From Conoideocrella luteorostrata (taxonomy: Eukaryota > Ascomycota > Sordariomycetes > Hypocreales > Clavicipitaceae), in the NCBI GenBank assembly GCA_032433595.1, contig JASWJB010000154.1, positions 1-64,000 on the forward strand: 64,000 nt of DNA, in the 5' to 3' direction. A program made the translations under genes and the position numbers. Under the pieces are notes generated by a model that saw only the letters and a list, made by a program, of their open reading frames with translations, was not told the origin of the DNA and ran no database searches. Below are positions 34,060 to 46,454 of the stretch, piece by piece (within the stretch, counting starts at the first letter, position 1; each line of letters starts with the position of its first letter).

Positions 34060-36227
34060 CTTGAAGGAGCCGGCGAAGAAGTATTCACAGTGATTGTGTG
34101 GACTTTTTCGTATGCTCAGGGTAGAACGTTGATAATTTTAACGCATTCACCGGCTTAGACTTAGACAAGAAGTCCATATACATAAAGAGCACGTTGACGG
34201 TGGTGGAACAGTGTATATGCTGTTGGTCATGTCGCTTCCGCCGCTCGTCAGTCATACATGGTGGCTATGCAAGACCCCAATCTCCACCGCTTATCGCTTT
34301 AGCGCAATTATTGCTGGACTATTGTACGGGTATTGCCAAAATCTTACTGTGCCCGACAGGCTGTTCTGGAACCCTGAAATCCATGGTTGTGCTTGATATC
34401 TTCTTGCGTTATGAAGAAAATCTAAAAAAAGCTAACAAACCCAGGGAAGCTTTCTGCAGCTGCAGACTTTGACTTGGTTCATCAAGTATCGTTTGTTTCT
34501 GAAGACACTCAAGTACTCTTCCATTTGAGGTATGCGTCATCTGTAGTCGACCCAAAATTCTACCAGAGTATAATCTGACTGTACGACTCCTGAATGCCTG
34601 ACAAATAAACTAGAAGCCATTACCAAGCAATCTATCTATTTGGTGACTGTAAGATCACACTTTGGTACCGGACCGGGGACTGTAACCAATAAAAAACAAG
34701 ATACTTAGATGCACTTCTTCTGCCAGCTATTTTGTACTATAATGGATGTTCCAGCAAATTTGTGATCACAATGAGCCGTCTCACAGTCTTGCCGACTCTT
34801 AAGCATAGCTTAAGGTCACACTAGGTCATCCACGTTAACAGGGGAGCGTACCGTGTCCGGTAAGAGAGTGTGGCCTTATCATCATCAAAGAGACATGTCT
34901 TATGTTCCACCATCGCCTAATGTGTTTAAATTCAAAGCTCCCATGCCATGGTATGCGGATTTAACTGGCTCAATAAACATATATTACTATGGGAAACCGT
35001 GGCTGGTGGTTTAGCCTGTGTTTTATTTTTCGGAGGATCAACCCGAATGCTCTCACATAATCGGTAGCTTGTGCAGCGCTACCAGGAGATAGCACAAAGA
35101 TACCCTTTAGCCTCCCCTCTAGGGTCATACAACTTAGCTGTACGCCCTATGCCGCCCGGCTGGACAGTACGTAAAAACTTAGGTGAGACGGTAAGCTGGG
35201 TCAGGGTAGCCGAGCAAGGTGTCGACAAATTAGTTGACATCCAAGTCAGAGGCAGCGTCGGTGGGGAGGTCCCTGGTGTCTCGATTAGTCCGTCAGGCGC
35301 GTGCATGAAACTTTTCAAATAAGAGCGTCTCCGAGGGCTGACGAGAGCCGAATCCTGGTTTTGGGTGGATCTAAGCACGGGGGTAGCAAGATGAACAAAT
35401 GAGACGCCGAGCTACTCGGTAGTCACTGGCTTAGCTGCATCTATACCACAGCCCTGCCCTTGTCGTCCCGCTGGGTTGGGTTGGGTTAGCGTAAGCAAGA
35501 TAACGCGGCGAGGTGATAGCCAACCCATGTGACTTGGTTGGTGAACGAACACGAGCGAAGCTTCCCATTGTACAGTACGTCTTTAGTCATGCAGCTGAGT
35601 GTGCGAGCCTCTCGGACATGCTGATGCTCGCATTCTCGTCAGGATCTACCGCGGCATTGATTAAATGAAGGGCGGGTTTAGCGGCCTGAACCAAAGGATT
35701 GTGTGAGGTCTGGGCATTTTCCATGCTGTGGCGTGCCCCGCTTGATGGCGGGGAAAGTTGAGGTAACAATTACAGGATTTCGCAACTTAGTCGTCTTAGT
35801 CAAGGCCCGTACGAGGGACGAGTGGTAGCGGCCATTGTGGCCATGAGGCATCTCTAAGATATTTAGGGTCCCAGCGGATTCTTCTGTGTTTGCATCTGTA
35901 AATCATGTGGTACGCCATAATAATGTCCCATAACCACACTTTCCGCCTACCCTATACTAGTTCGCACTGCATTATTTCAGAATGCCTGCTAAGAGTTTAA
36001 CTTGCCAATTGGCACGATAACCTAACTGGTACAAAACCTCGAATGCGGGGCTAACCTAAAAGAGATTTCGGAGTGGCTGTCTTGGGCTGAAGAATTTCCT
36101 AATTAGGTTAATATTCCAGACCTGCTCACACGTGGGCTCTTCTGTCCTTCTAATATATATTGTCTTCTTGATTAGAAAAACACATGTATAAAACAATAAA
36201 ATTGAACATTTTAAAATCAGTCTAATT
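34060..36227. other. Long divergent intergenic region
   Basis: About 2.2 kb between the regulator and the StcS-like P450. Open frames at 34194-34472, 35071-35322 and 35587-35769 show no family features. A TATA box for the P450 is at 36187. Confidence 0.4.
36187..36193 (+). promoter_or_regulatory. TATA box of the StcS-like P450 gene
   Basis: TATAAAA lies 35-41 bp before the start codon at 36228, in an AT-rich stretch. That is close to the ATG, so the 5' UTR would be very short. Confidence 0.4.
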
Positions 36228-38139
36228 ATGGTATTGGAACATAACGTACTCCCGTTTGGGTTGACCTCACTGGGTGCACGGGCTATAGCAGCCATTGCTG
36301 CCTTGTTTATCTTGCGATTCCTGTATCGAGGGTATCAGCAGCGCATGATGGTTAAGAAGCTCGTTCATCAAGGCATTGTAAGCTTTGAGATCAATTTTTG
36401 ATTACAAAAGTAACCTAATCAAATATATTAAATTTCAGCCGGTTCTCCCCCACTCTTGGTTCCTCGGCCACATAAAGATTTTGAGCGAATTTCGAACCTC
36501 TCACCCGGCCGACGTCAGCTTCTACACATTCCCGGCGTGGCTCAAGTTAAATGCAGGGAAATATTTTCCACGCGGAAAAGTACCTGGCGTCGTATATGTG
36601 GATCTGTGGCCGTTGACATATTCGTATGCGTTTGTTCTTGATGGAGAGGCCGGAACGCAGTTCACTATATCGCCGAGCTTGAATAAACACAAGGTCGTCG
36701 GCGACTACCTCGTCCTCATGACTCACGGGCACGATCTGTTCGCGGGAAATGGGCAGCTCTGGAGGAAGTGGCGATCACGACTGAACCCCGGGTTCAGCAG
36801 TCGCCATATGACAACCATGATCCCAGAAATCTTGGACGAGGTTATTAAGTTCGTGGATGTTTTGAAAGACAAGACTGGCGCCAACGGCAAATGGGGACAA
36901 GTCTTCGTGATGGAACCCAAAGCAATTAACCTGACCTTTAATGTCATCACCAAAACTATCATGTGAGTAATTTTCCTTCTTGAACAAACTTCAACTTATG
37001 TATCCACAGCGATATCTGCATCGATGACCAAAAGGCTGAAGAGGGTCACCCTATCAAAGTGGCCATGGTAGAACAAATAAAATTGATGAACGAAGCTTTC
37101 GTATCGCTTATGCCCAATATTCCATTTAGCAGCACTGCCAAGCGACTGAAGCAGATTGGCCGCTATAACGACATTGTCCGCAATATTCTGCTTCCCCATA
37201 TCGAGACCAAGATCGAAGAAAATGGGACCAACGTAAAGCGACAGACCTCGCTGGATCTGGCTCTCGATTCCATGGACAAAGATCTTGCCAAAGAGGGATC
37301 TGGGGCTACCCAAGCCCAATACATTGACCAGCTTATAGGCAATCTTAAGATTATGATGTTCGCTGGACATGACACAACTGCTATCACTATCTGCATGATG
37401 TTCAAATGTCTTCAGGACAATCCCAAATGCCTAGAGCAGCTCCGCGCTGAGCATGACGCGATTCTTGGACCTGATCCTCAAAAAGCCGCTGAAATTATCA
37501 CAGAGTCTGCTCATCTCATTCACAACCTTCCTTACACTCTGGCCGTTATCAAGGAAACGCTGCGACTATATCCTATTGCCTCCACTGTCCGACAAGGTAC
37601 CGCGGATTGTTTTCTCACTCCTAAAGGAGAGACAACTCAGTATCCTACAGGTGGCTGGGCAGTCTGGTCCGGCATCACCGTCGTACATCGAGACCCTGTA
37701 TACTGGCCTCGACCCGATGAATTCCTGCCCGAAAGGTGGACAGTGGAAGCCGGTCACCCTCTGCATCCGGTCTTGAAACACGCCTGGCAGGCATTTGCCA
37801 TTGGTGTGTATTGGTCAGCTCCCGCACAATGTATAATCGCTGATATTTTCCAGGTCCGCGTAACTGTATTGGAATGGAGCTAGCTCTGACAGAGCTGAAG
37901 CTTGTCTCCGTGCTGACAGCTCGCGTGTTAGAAGTCCGAGAGGCATGGGACGAGTGGGACCAGAAACAGTAAGCTTTTCCCCCATTGCCGCCTTTTCTCT
38001 AGTAGTTTGCTGACGTGGTCTTAGGGGAGCGGATGCTAAACCGAAGGATATGATCAACGGACAGCGCCTGTATATGGTGGGAGCCGGTACTATGCATCCG
38101 AAGGATGAAATGCCTGTATGTGTTAGACTAAGAGCTTGA
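36228..38139 (+). CDS. Cytochrome P450, StcS/CYP59-like, 565 aa
   Basis: Five exons: 36228-36377, 36439-36962, 37010-37803, 37854-37968 and 38025-38139. Exon 4 begins inside the heme motif, so splicing yields FAIGPRNCIG with the cysteine ligand. Other marks are an N-terminal anchor (about 12-30), the segment LPHSWFLGHIKILSEF, LWRKWRSRLNPGFSSRHM (C-helix), the I-helix MMFAGHDTTAIT, the K-helix KETLRLYP and the PERF-like LPERW. This is the CYP4-clan type seen in the StcS/CYP59 group of polyketide and mycotoxin clusters. It differs from the CYP68/CYP503 types of its neighbours. It may add a late tailoring oxidation. No break is visible. Confidence 0.88.
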
Positions 38140-38703
38140 TCGTCAAATCATCTACCTAGGAGGGGATCCATGTGTCCTGATATAGTGTTCGGTTGTCTCG
38201 AAGCCCTAATACTTTTTTCTTTCTTTTTCTTATGAAATAAAACAGAATATGATCTGAAATATTTAGCTTTTCATAATAGCAATATACTACTCGACATGCT
38301 CCGCGTTCATCCCCGATGAAATAATGATATTTATCTTTTTGGCGACCGCAAGGCCCAACTACCCGGACCAGTGCACACAGACACTACCATAAACGTGAAT
38401 GACCAAGAGTTGCCTTGAGTGACTGCAAGGTCTATGAAGTGCCCAACACAGCTTCTTCCTAAATCTGCTTGATAAGGAAACTTCTGTAGTATCCTTTAAT
38501 GCGATGCTTCCGATTGGCTTGTGACTCTTGTCGTGGCAAATGCTGGGCTTTACGGACATCAAAAAGAGTAGGACACGCTATATTCCACGTTTCTGTAGAT
38601 CAATAACATTATTCACTTAAAGATGCTTTTATATGCGACATTATTGGCACAGGCGCTGCGTATGTTTTATATACTAGGTGTATGTACCAAACCCTCAAAG
38701 ACT
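38140..38703. other. Intergenic, convergent 3' ends
   Basis: About 560 bp of AT-rich noncoding DNA between two convergent P450 genes. Confidence 0.5.
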
Positions 38704-40441
38704 CTAGTTGCCTAAAATTATAGCCGCAATGTCCTTCTCAGGAATAGCCCTCCTGCGCATAAGTACCCTGACTGCCGGGTCAGGATAGCAAGCCTCCTCG
38801 TAGCTAAGGTTCTTAGGGCGAGTCTGCCCCTCATGAAATTTGAAGTCACACATGATGAGGACATGGCTCAAAATAAGCTTAGCCTCATTACTCGCAAAGA
38901 AGCGGCCTGGACAAGCATAGAGGCCGTGACCAAAATGAAGGTTTGTATCATCCGTCGTAGCAAATTGGAATTTGTTCTTGTTGGCTTCTTCCTCACGCAA
39001 GCGCGAGTAGCGGAAAGGGTCGAAGACTTCGGGATCGCCGCCGCCAGGCAAGTAAGCAGGGTCGTGGCTAATGGCGTCCGAAGCCATGGCTAAATGCGTG
39101 CCAGTAGGAATCTTAGCACCGTCCTTGAGAGTCAGTGGGGTTTTGACGATTCGCTGAAACGACACTACAGACAGTTAGTACTGACAATCAGGATCCGTAG
39201 CCTGTGCTCGACGAGACTTACAAACAAGAGGGGGGTTCATTCTTTGCGACTCCTTCAGGAAGCTATCCATCTTGCGGAGTTTGTGTAGCGTCGTCTTCTT
39301 GAAGCCACCGTCTTCGCGGAGTGTCTGAATAATTTCGTCTCTCAAGGGTTCAATGTATTGTGGATAGGCGCAAAGGTCGTAGATGAAGTGACTGACTGAC
39401 ATAGACGTTGTATGAATAGCGGCGAGACTAACAAGAAGCTGGCGATGGGCAATGTCATTAGGGTGTTCCTCATCTGGCCTTGCATCGTCCAGCATCCACT
39501 GCAGGAAGTCATTCGGTTTCGCATAGTCGGGATCATTTTTGATGCTGGATTTGCGCTTAGTTATAACTGGTCCCAGAAGGCGCTGCGCCGCCCACAAATT
39601 CTGATAAATTCGCCAGTACCATGGCATGCAACGTGCAGCAATAGGGCGAGTAATCTTGGGGAACAGACGAAGAATATTTCTCGTGTAGCCAAGGTTCTCG
39701 GTGAAATGAACGCTCACGTAGAGCCACTCCGGATTGCGGCATAGTTCAGGGCCAACAAAGATGCGCGCCGAGATTCTAGACACGAGCCCGACAGTCAGCG
39801 CGTCGATGCTGATAGGTATCCAGTCTTTGGAGTCGGCTACTTCGAGCTTGGTGGCATAGTCGAGCTCATCTTTAAGCGCAGGAATCAGTGTGCCGAGAAG
39901 AGGGGTCAGCTTGCGCTGAATGGCTCTGCGGTGCAAATCGCTCGTCGCCATCATGTGCATGTTACCGATGGTGTACTCGGCCAACATGTTTCTCATATGA
40001 GCTTCCATGCCGTTAAGTTTCGACTCTGGTACGTCTCGGAGGTCATTGACATGGCGGCGAGGAATGATGAGAAGCTGGTCATCGTTGCGTTGGACCTTGA
40101 AGTAGCTGTCCTTGAACTACACTATGTGAGCTGTGTGCATGTACAAGAAAATGCTATTAGAGACATACCTTGTTATAGCCATCGCGGATCATAGGTGTTG
40201 CTTGCATACCAAATCGTAATCCAACAAGCCATGCTGGTTCTAGGAAGTGCCGATAGCCAACAACAGGAGCCTTAAAGCTGGTAACATAGGTCACGATAGC
40301 GCTCAAGAGATAGAATAAAATTGTGATGCATCCTGTCCCTGCAAGGAGAACATATTGCATGTTGTTGGGCCAAGACTCCTGGTTATCAAGTTTGGCCAAG
40401 GACGCCAGAAATGGACGGGTTGCGTTCAAATATGCTTCCAT
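38704..40441 (-). CDS. P450-4: Cytochrome P450, CYP503-like ent-kaurene oxidase, 542 aa
   Basis: Three exons on the minus strand, 40441-40169, 40116-39222 and 39164-38704, with introns of 52 and 57 nt. The product has an N-terminal anchor (about 28-55) followed by FKAPVVGYRHFLEPAWLVGL and DGYNKFKDSYFKV. SRISARIFVGPELCRNPEWL comes next, then the I-helix LAAIHTTSMSVSHFIYDLCA, the K-helix KESQRMNP and the heme motif FGHGLYACPGRFFAS. These segments agree closely with CYP503A1 (P450-4) of gibberellin fungi. That enzyme oxidises ent-kaurene at C-19 to ent-kaurenoic acid in the endoplasmic reticulum. It is head-to-head with a second CYP503-like gene 337 bp away. Of the P450s here it is the best candidate for the first oxidation. 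Confidence 0.9.
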
Positions 40442-40778
40442 CTAGATGGCTACGCGAGGACACAGTCTCGATAGTTTGGGAGAACAAAAATTCGTAGGCT
40501 TCGCAGCGTACATATAAACTGCGTCATCCTCTTCTTCCCTTTCCCTCCTAGCTTGACAGACTAAATTATGACTGCATTGATTAGGCAGCTGCCGCTCGGA
40601 CTTCCATTTCGGACAGCGGGAATTCAGAAATAGGAAAGACGAAATACAGACATCCGATGCATATCGCTATTTCTTTTACGACGTGATTAGTTAGCAAGAG
40701 CCCATCCTGCGCATTGCATCCCCGCTCCCCGCGCCGGACTTCGTCGTTAGAAGCCATCGTCGTCAAAACTTCGTCAAA
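40442..40778. promoter_or_regulatory. 337-bp bidirectional promoter
   Basis: The only sequence between the start codons of two divergent CYP503-like genes. It includes a pyrimidine-rich stretch (about 40527-40553) and a TATAAA at about 40512 on the plus strand. It must contain the controls of both genes. Confidence 0.55.
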
Positions 40779-42581
40779 ATGTCTCTCGAGAACAATTCGA
40801 CTGACGCCATCAATCGCGGTGCGATGCGCGAAATTTTCGAGTTATCCAAGGGCCTGAGTCTAAAAGACTTTTCCATTGGAAAGGGTCCAATAATTGCGTT
40901 GGTCATTGCAGCTTGGTTGTTGTTGTCTGCTTACACCCGCCCAGTGCGACAGATTGCCGGCGCGCCAGTGTCCGGACGCCGCGCGTGGTGGGAGCCAGAC
41001 ATTTCGCTCTTTTGGCGTTACACTGCAAATGCTCGCGAAATCATTGGCAGTGGCTCTCAGAAGGTGAGGCAGCAAGTTCGAATGAATGGGTTTTTTGTTC
41101 TCCGGGACTTTGTCTCGCTAACATGCTCCAGTTCAAAGGCAGCCCGTTCGTCGTCAAGCGCCAGGATGTCGACTGGAACGTCATGCCGCACAAATACCTC
41201 GAGGAGCTTAGGCTTGTCTCCCCGTTGAAACTCAGCTCGGTCAAAGCCAATACGCAGGTAATAAATCTACCATGCAGAGGTTTTCTTCTTCAATCGCTAA
41301 CTTGAGGCAGAATCTTGGCCACAAATGGACGTTTCTGACCCATGTCACCACGTCGAACCTCCATTTCCGTGTTGTCTCAAATAAGCTTACTCCTGAATTG
41401 CCCAAGTATTTGGAAGGTATCAGGAAGGAATTAGATGAGATTTGGGACAAGGAGCTTCCCAGACCCGCCGACTGGCAAGAGTTCGATATCCAGGAGGCCA
41501 TGAGGAGGATCGCAGGTCGAATGGCAGCCAAGGTTTTCGTCGGCCACCCTGCCTGTCGTGACCCCGATTGGATTCGCGTTTCAGTCGGCTTCTCCATGGA
41601 AGTGTTCAAGACTGGTCTTCTTCTGCGCATGTTCCCGCCCCTTTTGCATCCCATTGTCGCCTGGCTGCTTCCCTCCCGCTACAAAGTCATGGAGAACTTG
41701 CGCACTGCTAAGCGTACTCTCGGGCCACTGATGGAGAAGCATAGGGCAGCCGTTGCAGCAAGAGCCCGAGGTGAAGAGGTCGAGGAAGAGGATATACTTT
41801 TACACTGGATGATGGACAACGCCAATGATGAGGAGAACAAGCTCGACAATATGGCCGTGCGTAACCTGTTCATCACTCTCGCCGCTGTTCATACCACATC
41901 CATGTCTGCATCCCACATGATTTTCGACCTCTGTGCCCACCCTGAATGGCTTGATGTCATTCGCGAGGAGATAAGTGACGTCAAGCGCGAACTTGGCCCT
42001 CTCAGTTCGTCGCCTTCCGCCAGCCCCAAGAACTGGCTTGCTCGTCTTGAAAAGATGGACAGTTTGTTCGTTGAGAGTCAAAGAATGAATCTGCCTTCAC
42101 TTTGTAAGTAGTCTAGGTCGATCCCTTTCGCGTCCAGGTACTGACATCCACAGTCGTTCCGCAAAGAATTGCTGCTGAGGACTTCAAGCTGAAAGACGGC
42201 ACGATCATCCCCAAGGGTGCGAAAATCACCTGGGCCGCACGCAGTCACATGCACGACCCATCCGTCACTTTTGATCCTACTGTCTTCGATCCGCTTAGAA
42301 GTTACAGGAAGCGTCACTCTTCGCCGGAGCTCATCAACAAACACCTTGCCTCAGCAGCTAGTCTCGACAGTCTAGCCTTTGGCTATGGTAATCAGGCTTG
42401 TCCTGGCCGATGGTTTTCTGTTGGTGAAGTCAAGCTTATCATAGTTAAGCTCCTCTCCGAATATGATGTCAAATTTACACCCGACCGCAACACCCGACCG
42501 GAAAATCTGTATGCGGGCGAAAACTCATTTCCTGATCCATCTGTCAATGTGATGCTCAAGCTGAGAGAGCAGCCTTTATGA
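40779..42581 (+). CDS. Cytochrome P450, second CYP503-like, 543 aa
   Basis: Four exons: 40779-41063, 41132-41257, 41311-42103 and 42154-42581, with GT-AG introns of 50-68 nt. The N-terminus has a membrane span at about 39-55. Recognisable segments are KFKGSPFVVKR, AMRRIAGRMAAKVFVGHPACRDPDWIRV, the I-helix LAAVHTTSMSASHMIFDLCA, the K-helix VESQRMNLPSL and the heme motif FGYGNQACPGRWFS. It shares with its divergent neighbour the TTSMS(V/A)SH I-helix pattern and the GP/GH-LCRNPEW-like motif, but the two are far from identical. They look like diverged relatives rather than a recent duplication. It probably performs another oxidation on the kaurane skeleton. The K-helix motif begins VESQR rather than KESQR, a conservative variation outside the invariant ExxR. 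Confidence 0.87.
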
Positions 42582-43512
42582 AAGAAGAATACCATCCATG
42601 ATCAGTCTCACGCTTTACAAACTGTTTCAAAATTATGCAGATTAGATAATAGGTAGAAATCAAGAGACAATTTTATGTTTTGCGTCCCTTATAATTCGAC
42701 CGTGATGGGGCTTCCACGTTGATTTTATATTAAAGAAGACCTTACACTGGTTTTACGGTCAACTTTTTGTCAGGGGTTATAATAAAAGTGCAGGTTCACC
42801 GCAAATGTGCGTCCATTTCTTGAGGTAGGGGCGTCCATTTTTGGACGTGACGCCGCTTTTGGAGGACAATTTTCAGAGCGCTGGGGATCTCTTATCACAG
42901 CGCTTGGTCTATTTTCAGCTAGCTGGCTGTACTTATTGCCGCTAGGAATTTGTGGCCGGAATTTTCGAAATTGCATTGGTCAACTCTCTTGGTGGGAAGC
43001 AACCCTTGGGAAGAGTTAAAATTTCAGTGAATTGACAGACCCGAATTCGCGGAAAATGGGGGCGTAGGGCGCAGGGGTGGGTGCCGCCTGGTTGTTGAGG
43101 GCGACAGCCAATTTGCAGCGGTTAACTTGTACTCATATACTGAAGCACGGTGTAATTTAGTCCCTACATGCGGTAAGGAGTATTTTCAATAACCAGATCG
43201 CGACAAGGAATGACCTTTGCATATCCAGGCTGTGTGATCATACGCATAGTTTAGACAACTAACAGGTGATGTAAATATGCTAGGCATTGCATGGATAGGG
43301 CGAGAACGCTGCACCAATAGATATGTAGTTATAAATCCTCATCTATACAACTGTTATCTATATTTCTAGAGCTCAGTCCGAAGTATGCCACATTTAGTGC
43401 CATGCATTTATATCATTCCGCAAAACAAAATGAATTTAAGAAAAAAGGAGGGTAGAGAAAATGAGGTAGTCTAGATAATTGAGCATGACGCGGAAAAGGA
43501 CGTTGATCAGGA
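42582..43512. other. Intergenic, right border of the core cluster
   Basis: About 930 bp. It contains a short inverted repeat near 42835 (CGTCCATTTTTGGACG) and a second nearby copy of GCGTCCATTT. No gene was recognised. Confidence 0.4.
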
Positions 43513-44701
43513 TTACGCTGGTTGCTTAGTCTCTCCCTGGATTTCAGGCGTAGGAACGGACCCAACGCCACTCGTCACCTTGGGACCTTCCATCTTCTTA
43601 GCATCAGAAGTAATGTCAGTGGGAATAGCATCCTTCCCATTCGTCTCCCACTTGGCGGGTTTAACCCATGCCGCCACACGCCAAGGACCATCGTCAGTAT
43701 TCTCGCAGCCTTCTTTACATTCGCAGGTGCCGCCGAACTCCTTGGGCAAATTCTCAGCGGGGACTTGTTTGAGTAACTCTGTCTGATACCCAGAACCCAA
43801 AATATGAATCTTTTTGACAGTAACAGGATCAAGCCAGCCCTTTACAACACCCCAGATGGTGGAGAAGCCCCAGGGGGCATTGATGAGATAAAGTTTGCCC
43901 AGTCGCTCAGGATAATAGTTTTGAGAGATGACGGTAACCTGGCTGATGAAAGAGTAGACCGAAGGCACCTTGGTAAGTGTAACGCCCTTAAGGTCCATGA
44001 TGCTACAACTGGTCTCAAGAAGGTAGCCGGCCTTGCGAGAGCAGGCAGGGAGCCGAGGATCAGAGACTCGCTCGTACTCAACAGCCAAGTTGGTGAGCAT
44101 ACGCTCGGCAGTGGTGATTTTTAACATGGCAGGCATGTTAATACCACCGAGGGTTTCAATATACAAAGGACGACCATCCTGGACACGTGTAAGAAATAGT
44201 ACAAAGTTCTGAAAATGGCCTTCTAGCTCAAACCTTGTCTGTCTTGTGATAGAATTGCTTATAGTACTTGGTAAGCTCAGGCTTCTCAGGATAGTCCCAG
44301 GTAGGAAGAAGCTCGTCCAGCATTGTCTCTTTTCGCCACTTCTCACATTCGACGAACCTACAGGCGGTCAGTGGTCAATTTCCCTTCAGTAGATATCAGT
44401 ATAGCACCAGAAGGTCCTTTGCCTCACATCTCCTTCGCAAGGTTAACGTCAAACTTGCGTGCACGGAGGAACCGCAACTGTTGTTAACCACGCATTAGCC
44501 CATTGTCCACGATGCAGTTCAAGCTGCGCATACCAATGTCAGCGTGTCTAAACGATGCGAATACCCCTCAGCCTCGAGCGTCATCCGCAATTGGTGAACC
44601 TGGGCAATCTGCATCGCGGTTAGATGCCCGGCATGTCCCTCTTGCGGCGTGGCTGCCGTATAGGGGAAGTCATAGTCGTCGTATTTAGGGTCCAGATCCA
44701 T
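43513..44701 (-). CDS. Sec14-like phosphatidylinositol transfer protein, 335 aa
   Basis: Four exons on the minus strand: 44701-44534, 44477-44428, 44357-44234 and 44178-43513, frame continuous. The N-terminal CRAL-TRIO-N helix region leads to [25 protein letters not shown]. The lipid-binding CRAL-TRIO domain follows (about 125-270), with DGRPLYIETLGGIN, IMDLKGVTL, the gating region YPERLGKLYLINAPWGFSTIW, KIHILG and LPKEFGGTCEC. Sec14 proteins exchange phosphatidylinositol and phosphatidylcholine between membranes and support Golgi secretion. It is complete and looks like a housekeeping gene that marks the end of the diterpene cluster. The C-terminal 60 residues are a Lys/Thr/Pro-rich tail. 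Confidence 0.9.
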
Positions 44702-45105
44702 GGTGAGGTACACAGGGGGAATGGGGCGAAACGCAGCGTCTTTCGAATATGGCAGAAGCACGTTAAGGACAGAAAAGAGGACAAGCGGAGGATATGTAGA
44801 GGAGGGGCTCTAACGCGAGAGTCAAGCCGCTGGTGGTTGGTGTTGAGAATAGAGGTGGTAGCTGGTGCTGTCAGGAGGTTTAGTGAGGGGTTTTATGGAG
44901 CATTGGTACGGAGTAGTGGTACTAGTAGGTCATTGGTTTTTTTTTTCTTTTTGCTGTTGCTCGGACGCGACGCAGTAGGACGGAGTACGTACCACCGTAC
45001 CTAGGTGTCTAGTCATTGTACTCCGTAGCAAGTGCTCCGTGCTATAGGTGGGCTGGACGGAAACCCACTTTTCTGCTCCTGTGCCCGTTTCCAGCCCCCA
45101 GCGTA

Positions 45106-45215
45106 AATAAGCACTAATATTCGGAATAGGTGTACTCCCTGACTCCGTGCTGTGGCATGTTGCGGATTCGCTCCGTAGAGACAGAGGGTGTTGGTTCTCG
45201 CTAGTGCTTATTTTG
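45106..45215. repeat. Short element with 11-bp inverted ends
   Basis: AATAAGCACTA at the left end and TAGTGCTTATT at the right end are perfect inverted copies bounding about 110 bp. The interior carries several ACTCCGT words. It could be a small MITE or footprint. No second copy was seen in the window. Confidence 0.4.
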
Positions 45216-46454
45216 CCCTCTCGGCGTTAATCATCTGAATCTCACACTTCGAGCTGGTTTAGATCTATACTCAATAGTTAGCACACTCACCGTTTAGACT
45301 CATTGTCAATGGTGCGGTATATGCTCCGTACTTACACCCATAATTTTACAGTTGTGGGCTTGCGTGGTCGCATAACTATCTGCTTTACCCACCACTCCTC
45401 ACCGCTGCTATTAGGGTGGGGAACCAGATCGATAACCACTTCAGGACACGAGGGGAAGGGGAACGAACAGGTTGTAGATATCCCTCTTATATAACAACTG
45501 GACTTTGTTAGGCTAAGATATAGTTAGTTGCTACAGAGACTTATAAGTAGAGGACAATCTGCCTGAATTCATTGCCACATTTACTCGCGTGGGTGAGACT
45601 CCTGCGCGTTACCTAGCGACGAAACCACAATCGATGCTACTACAACAAATGAATTCACACTGGCCTCAATACCAACATAAGTTAGGGATCATAAATATCT
45701 GACGCAATAAACCTGCTCAGCCATAAAGGCCCGGATGCTTAATGGTCAAGCTATTTCACAATAACAGGTATATGAAGCGACTGCATCGCTTCTGTTGGAG
45801 CCCGTTAGACTACTCGTCCTTGTCAAAATCGCGTCTTCATGTACGTAGACGGCGGCTATATTCTACAGCTCTCGCATTCGCATCAAGGTGGTCATTTACA
45901 ACGTCGCTATGCATCGTACGTTGTCTGCAGGCGGAAGTTGTGACTGTTGTCTCGTTGCCTTTATTTAAAGTAAGACATACTTAGGAAGTAATCTTAGTAT
46001 GTTAAAGCAAAATAATACTAACCACCTAAAAGACGCAGTTCTATTCATAGTGTGCATTATATTAAATAATTAATATAATTCTTGTATCAAATTAGTTATT
46101 TAAACTACGAGGAATAATGTTTAATACAAATTGAAGTCACACCGTGTGTGGGCGGAAAGGCGCCTCTAGGGTGGCTAGAATTAGTTCACCTGAAGTTTTA
46201 GGCTTTACTAGATTGATCAGATCAGATGGCATAACTATAAGTAGGAGTCTTATCTCTCTTGTAGGCAGATCATCGTAGAATTTAATTACTTTTTCCCGAG
46301 TCACAAAGTGTGCCCTCAGCTGGGGCTTTGCTCGGCTACCTATAATAACAGAATTGCACTATTGAAGTGCGAAGCAGCCTGTTGAACGCCGAATAACCCA
46401 ACAGATTATTTAATCTTGTTACAAGTAAGGCCTCTACGAATTACGGAAGGTCTC

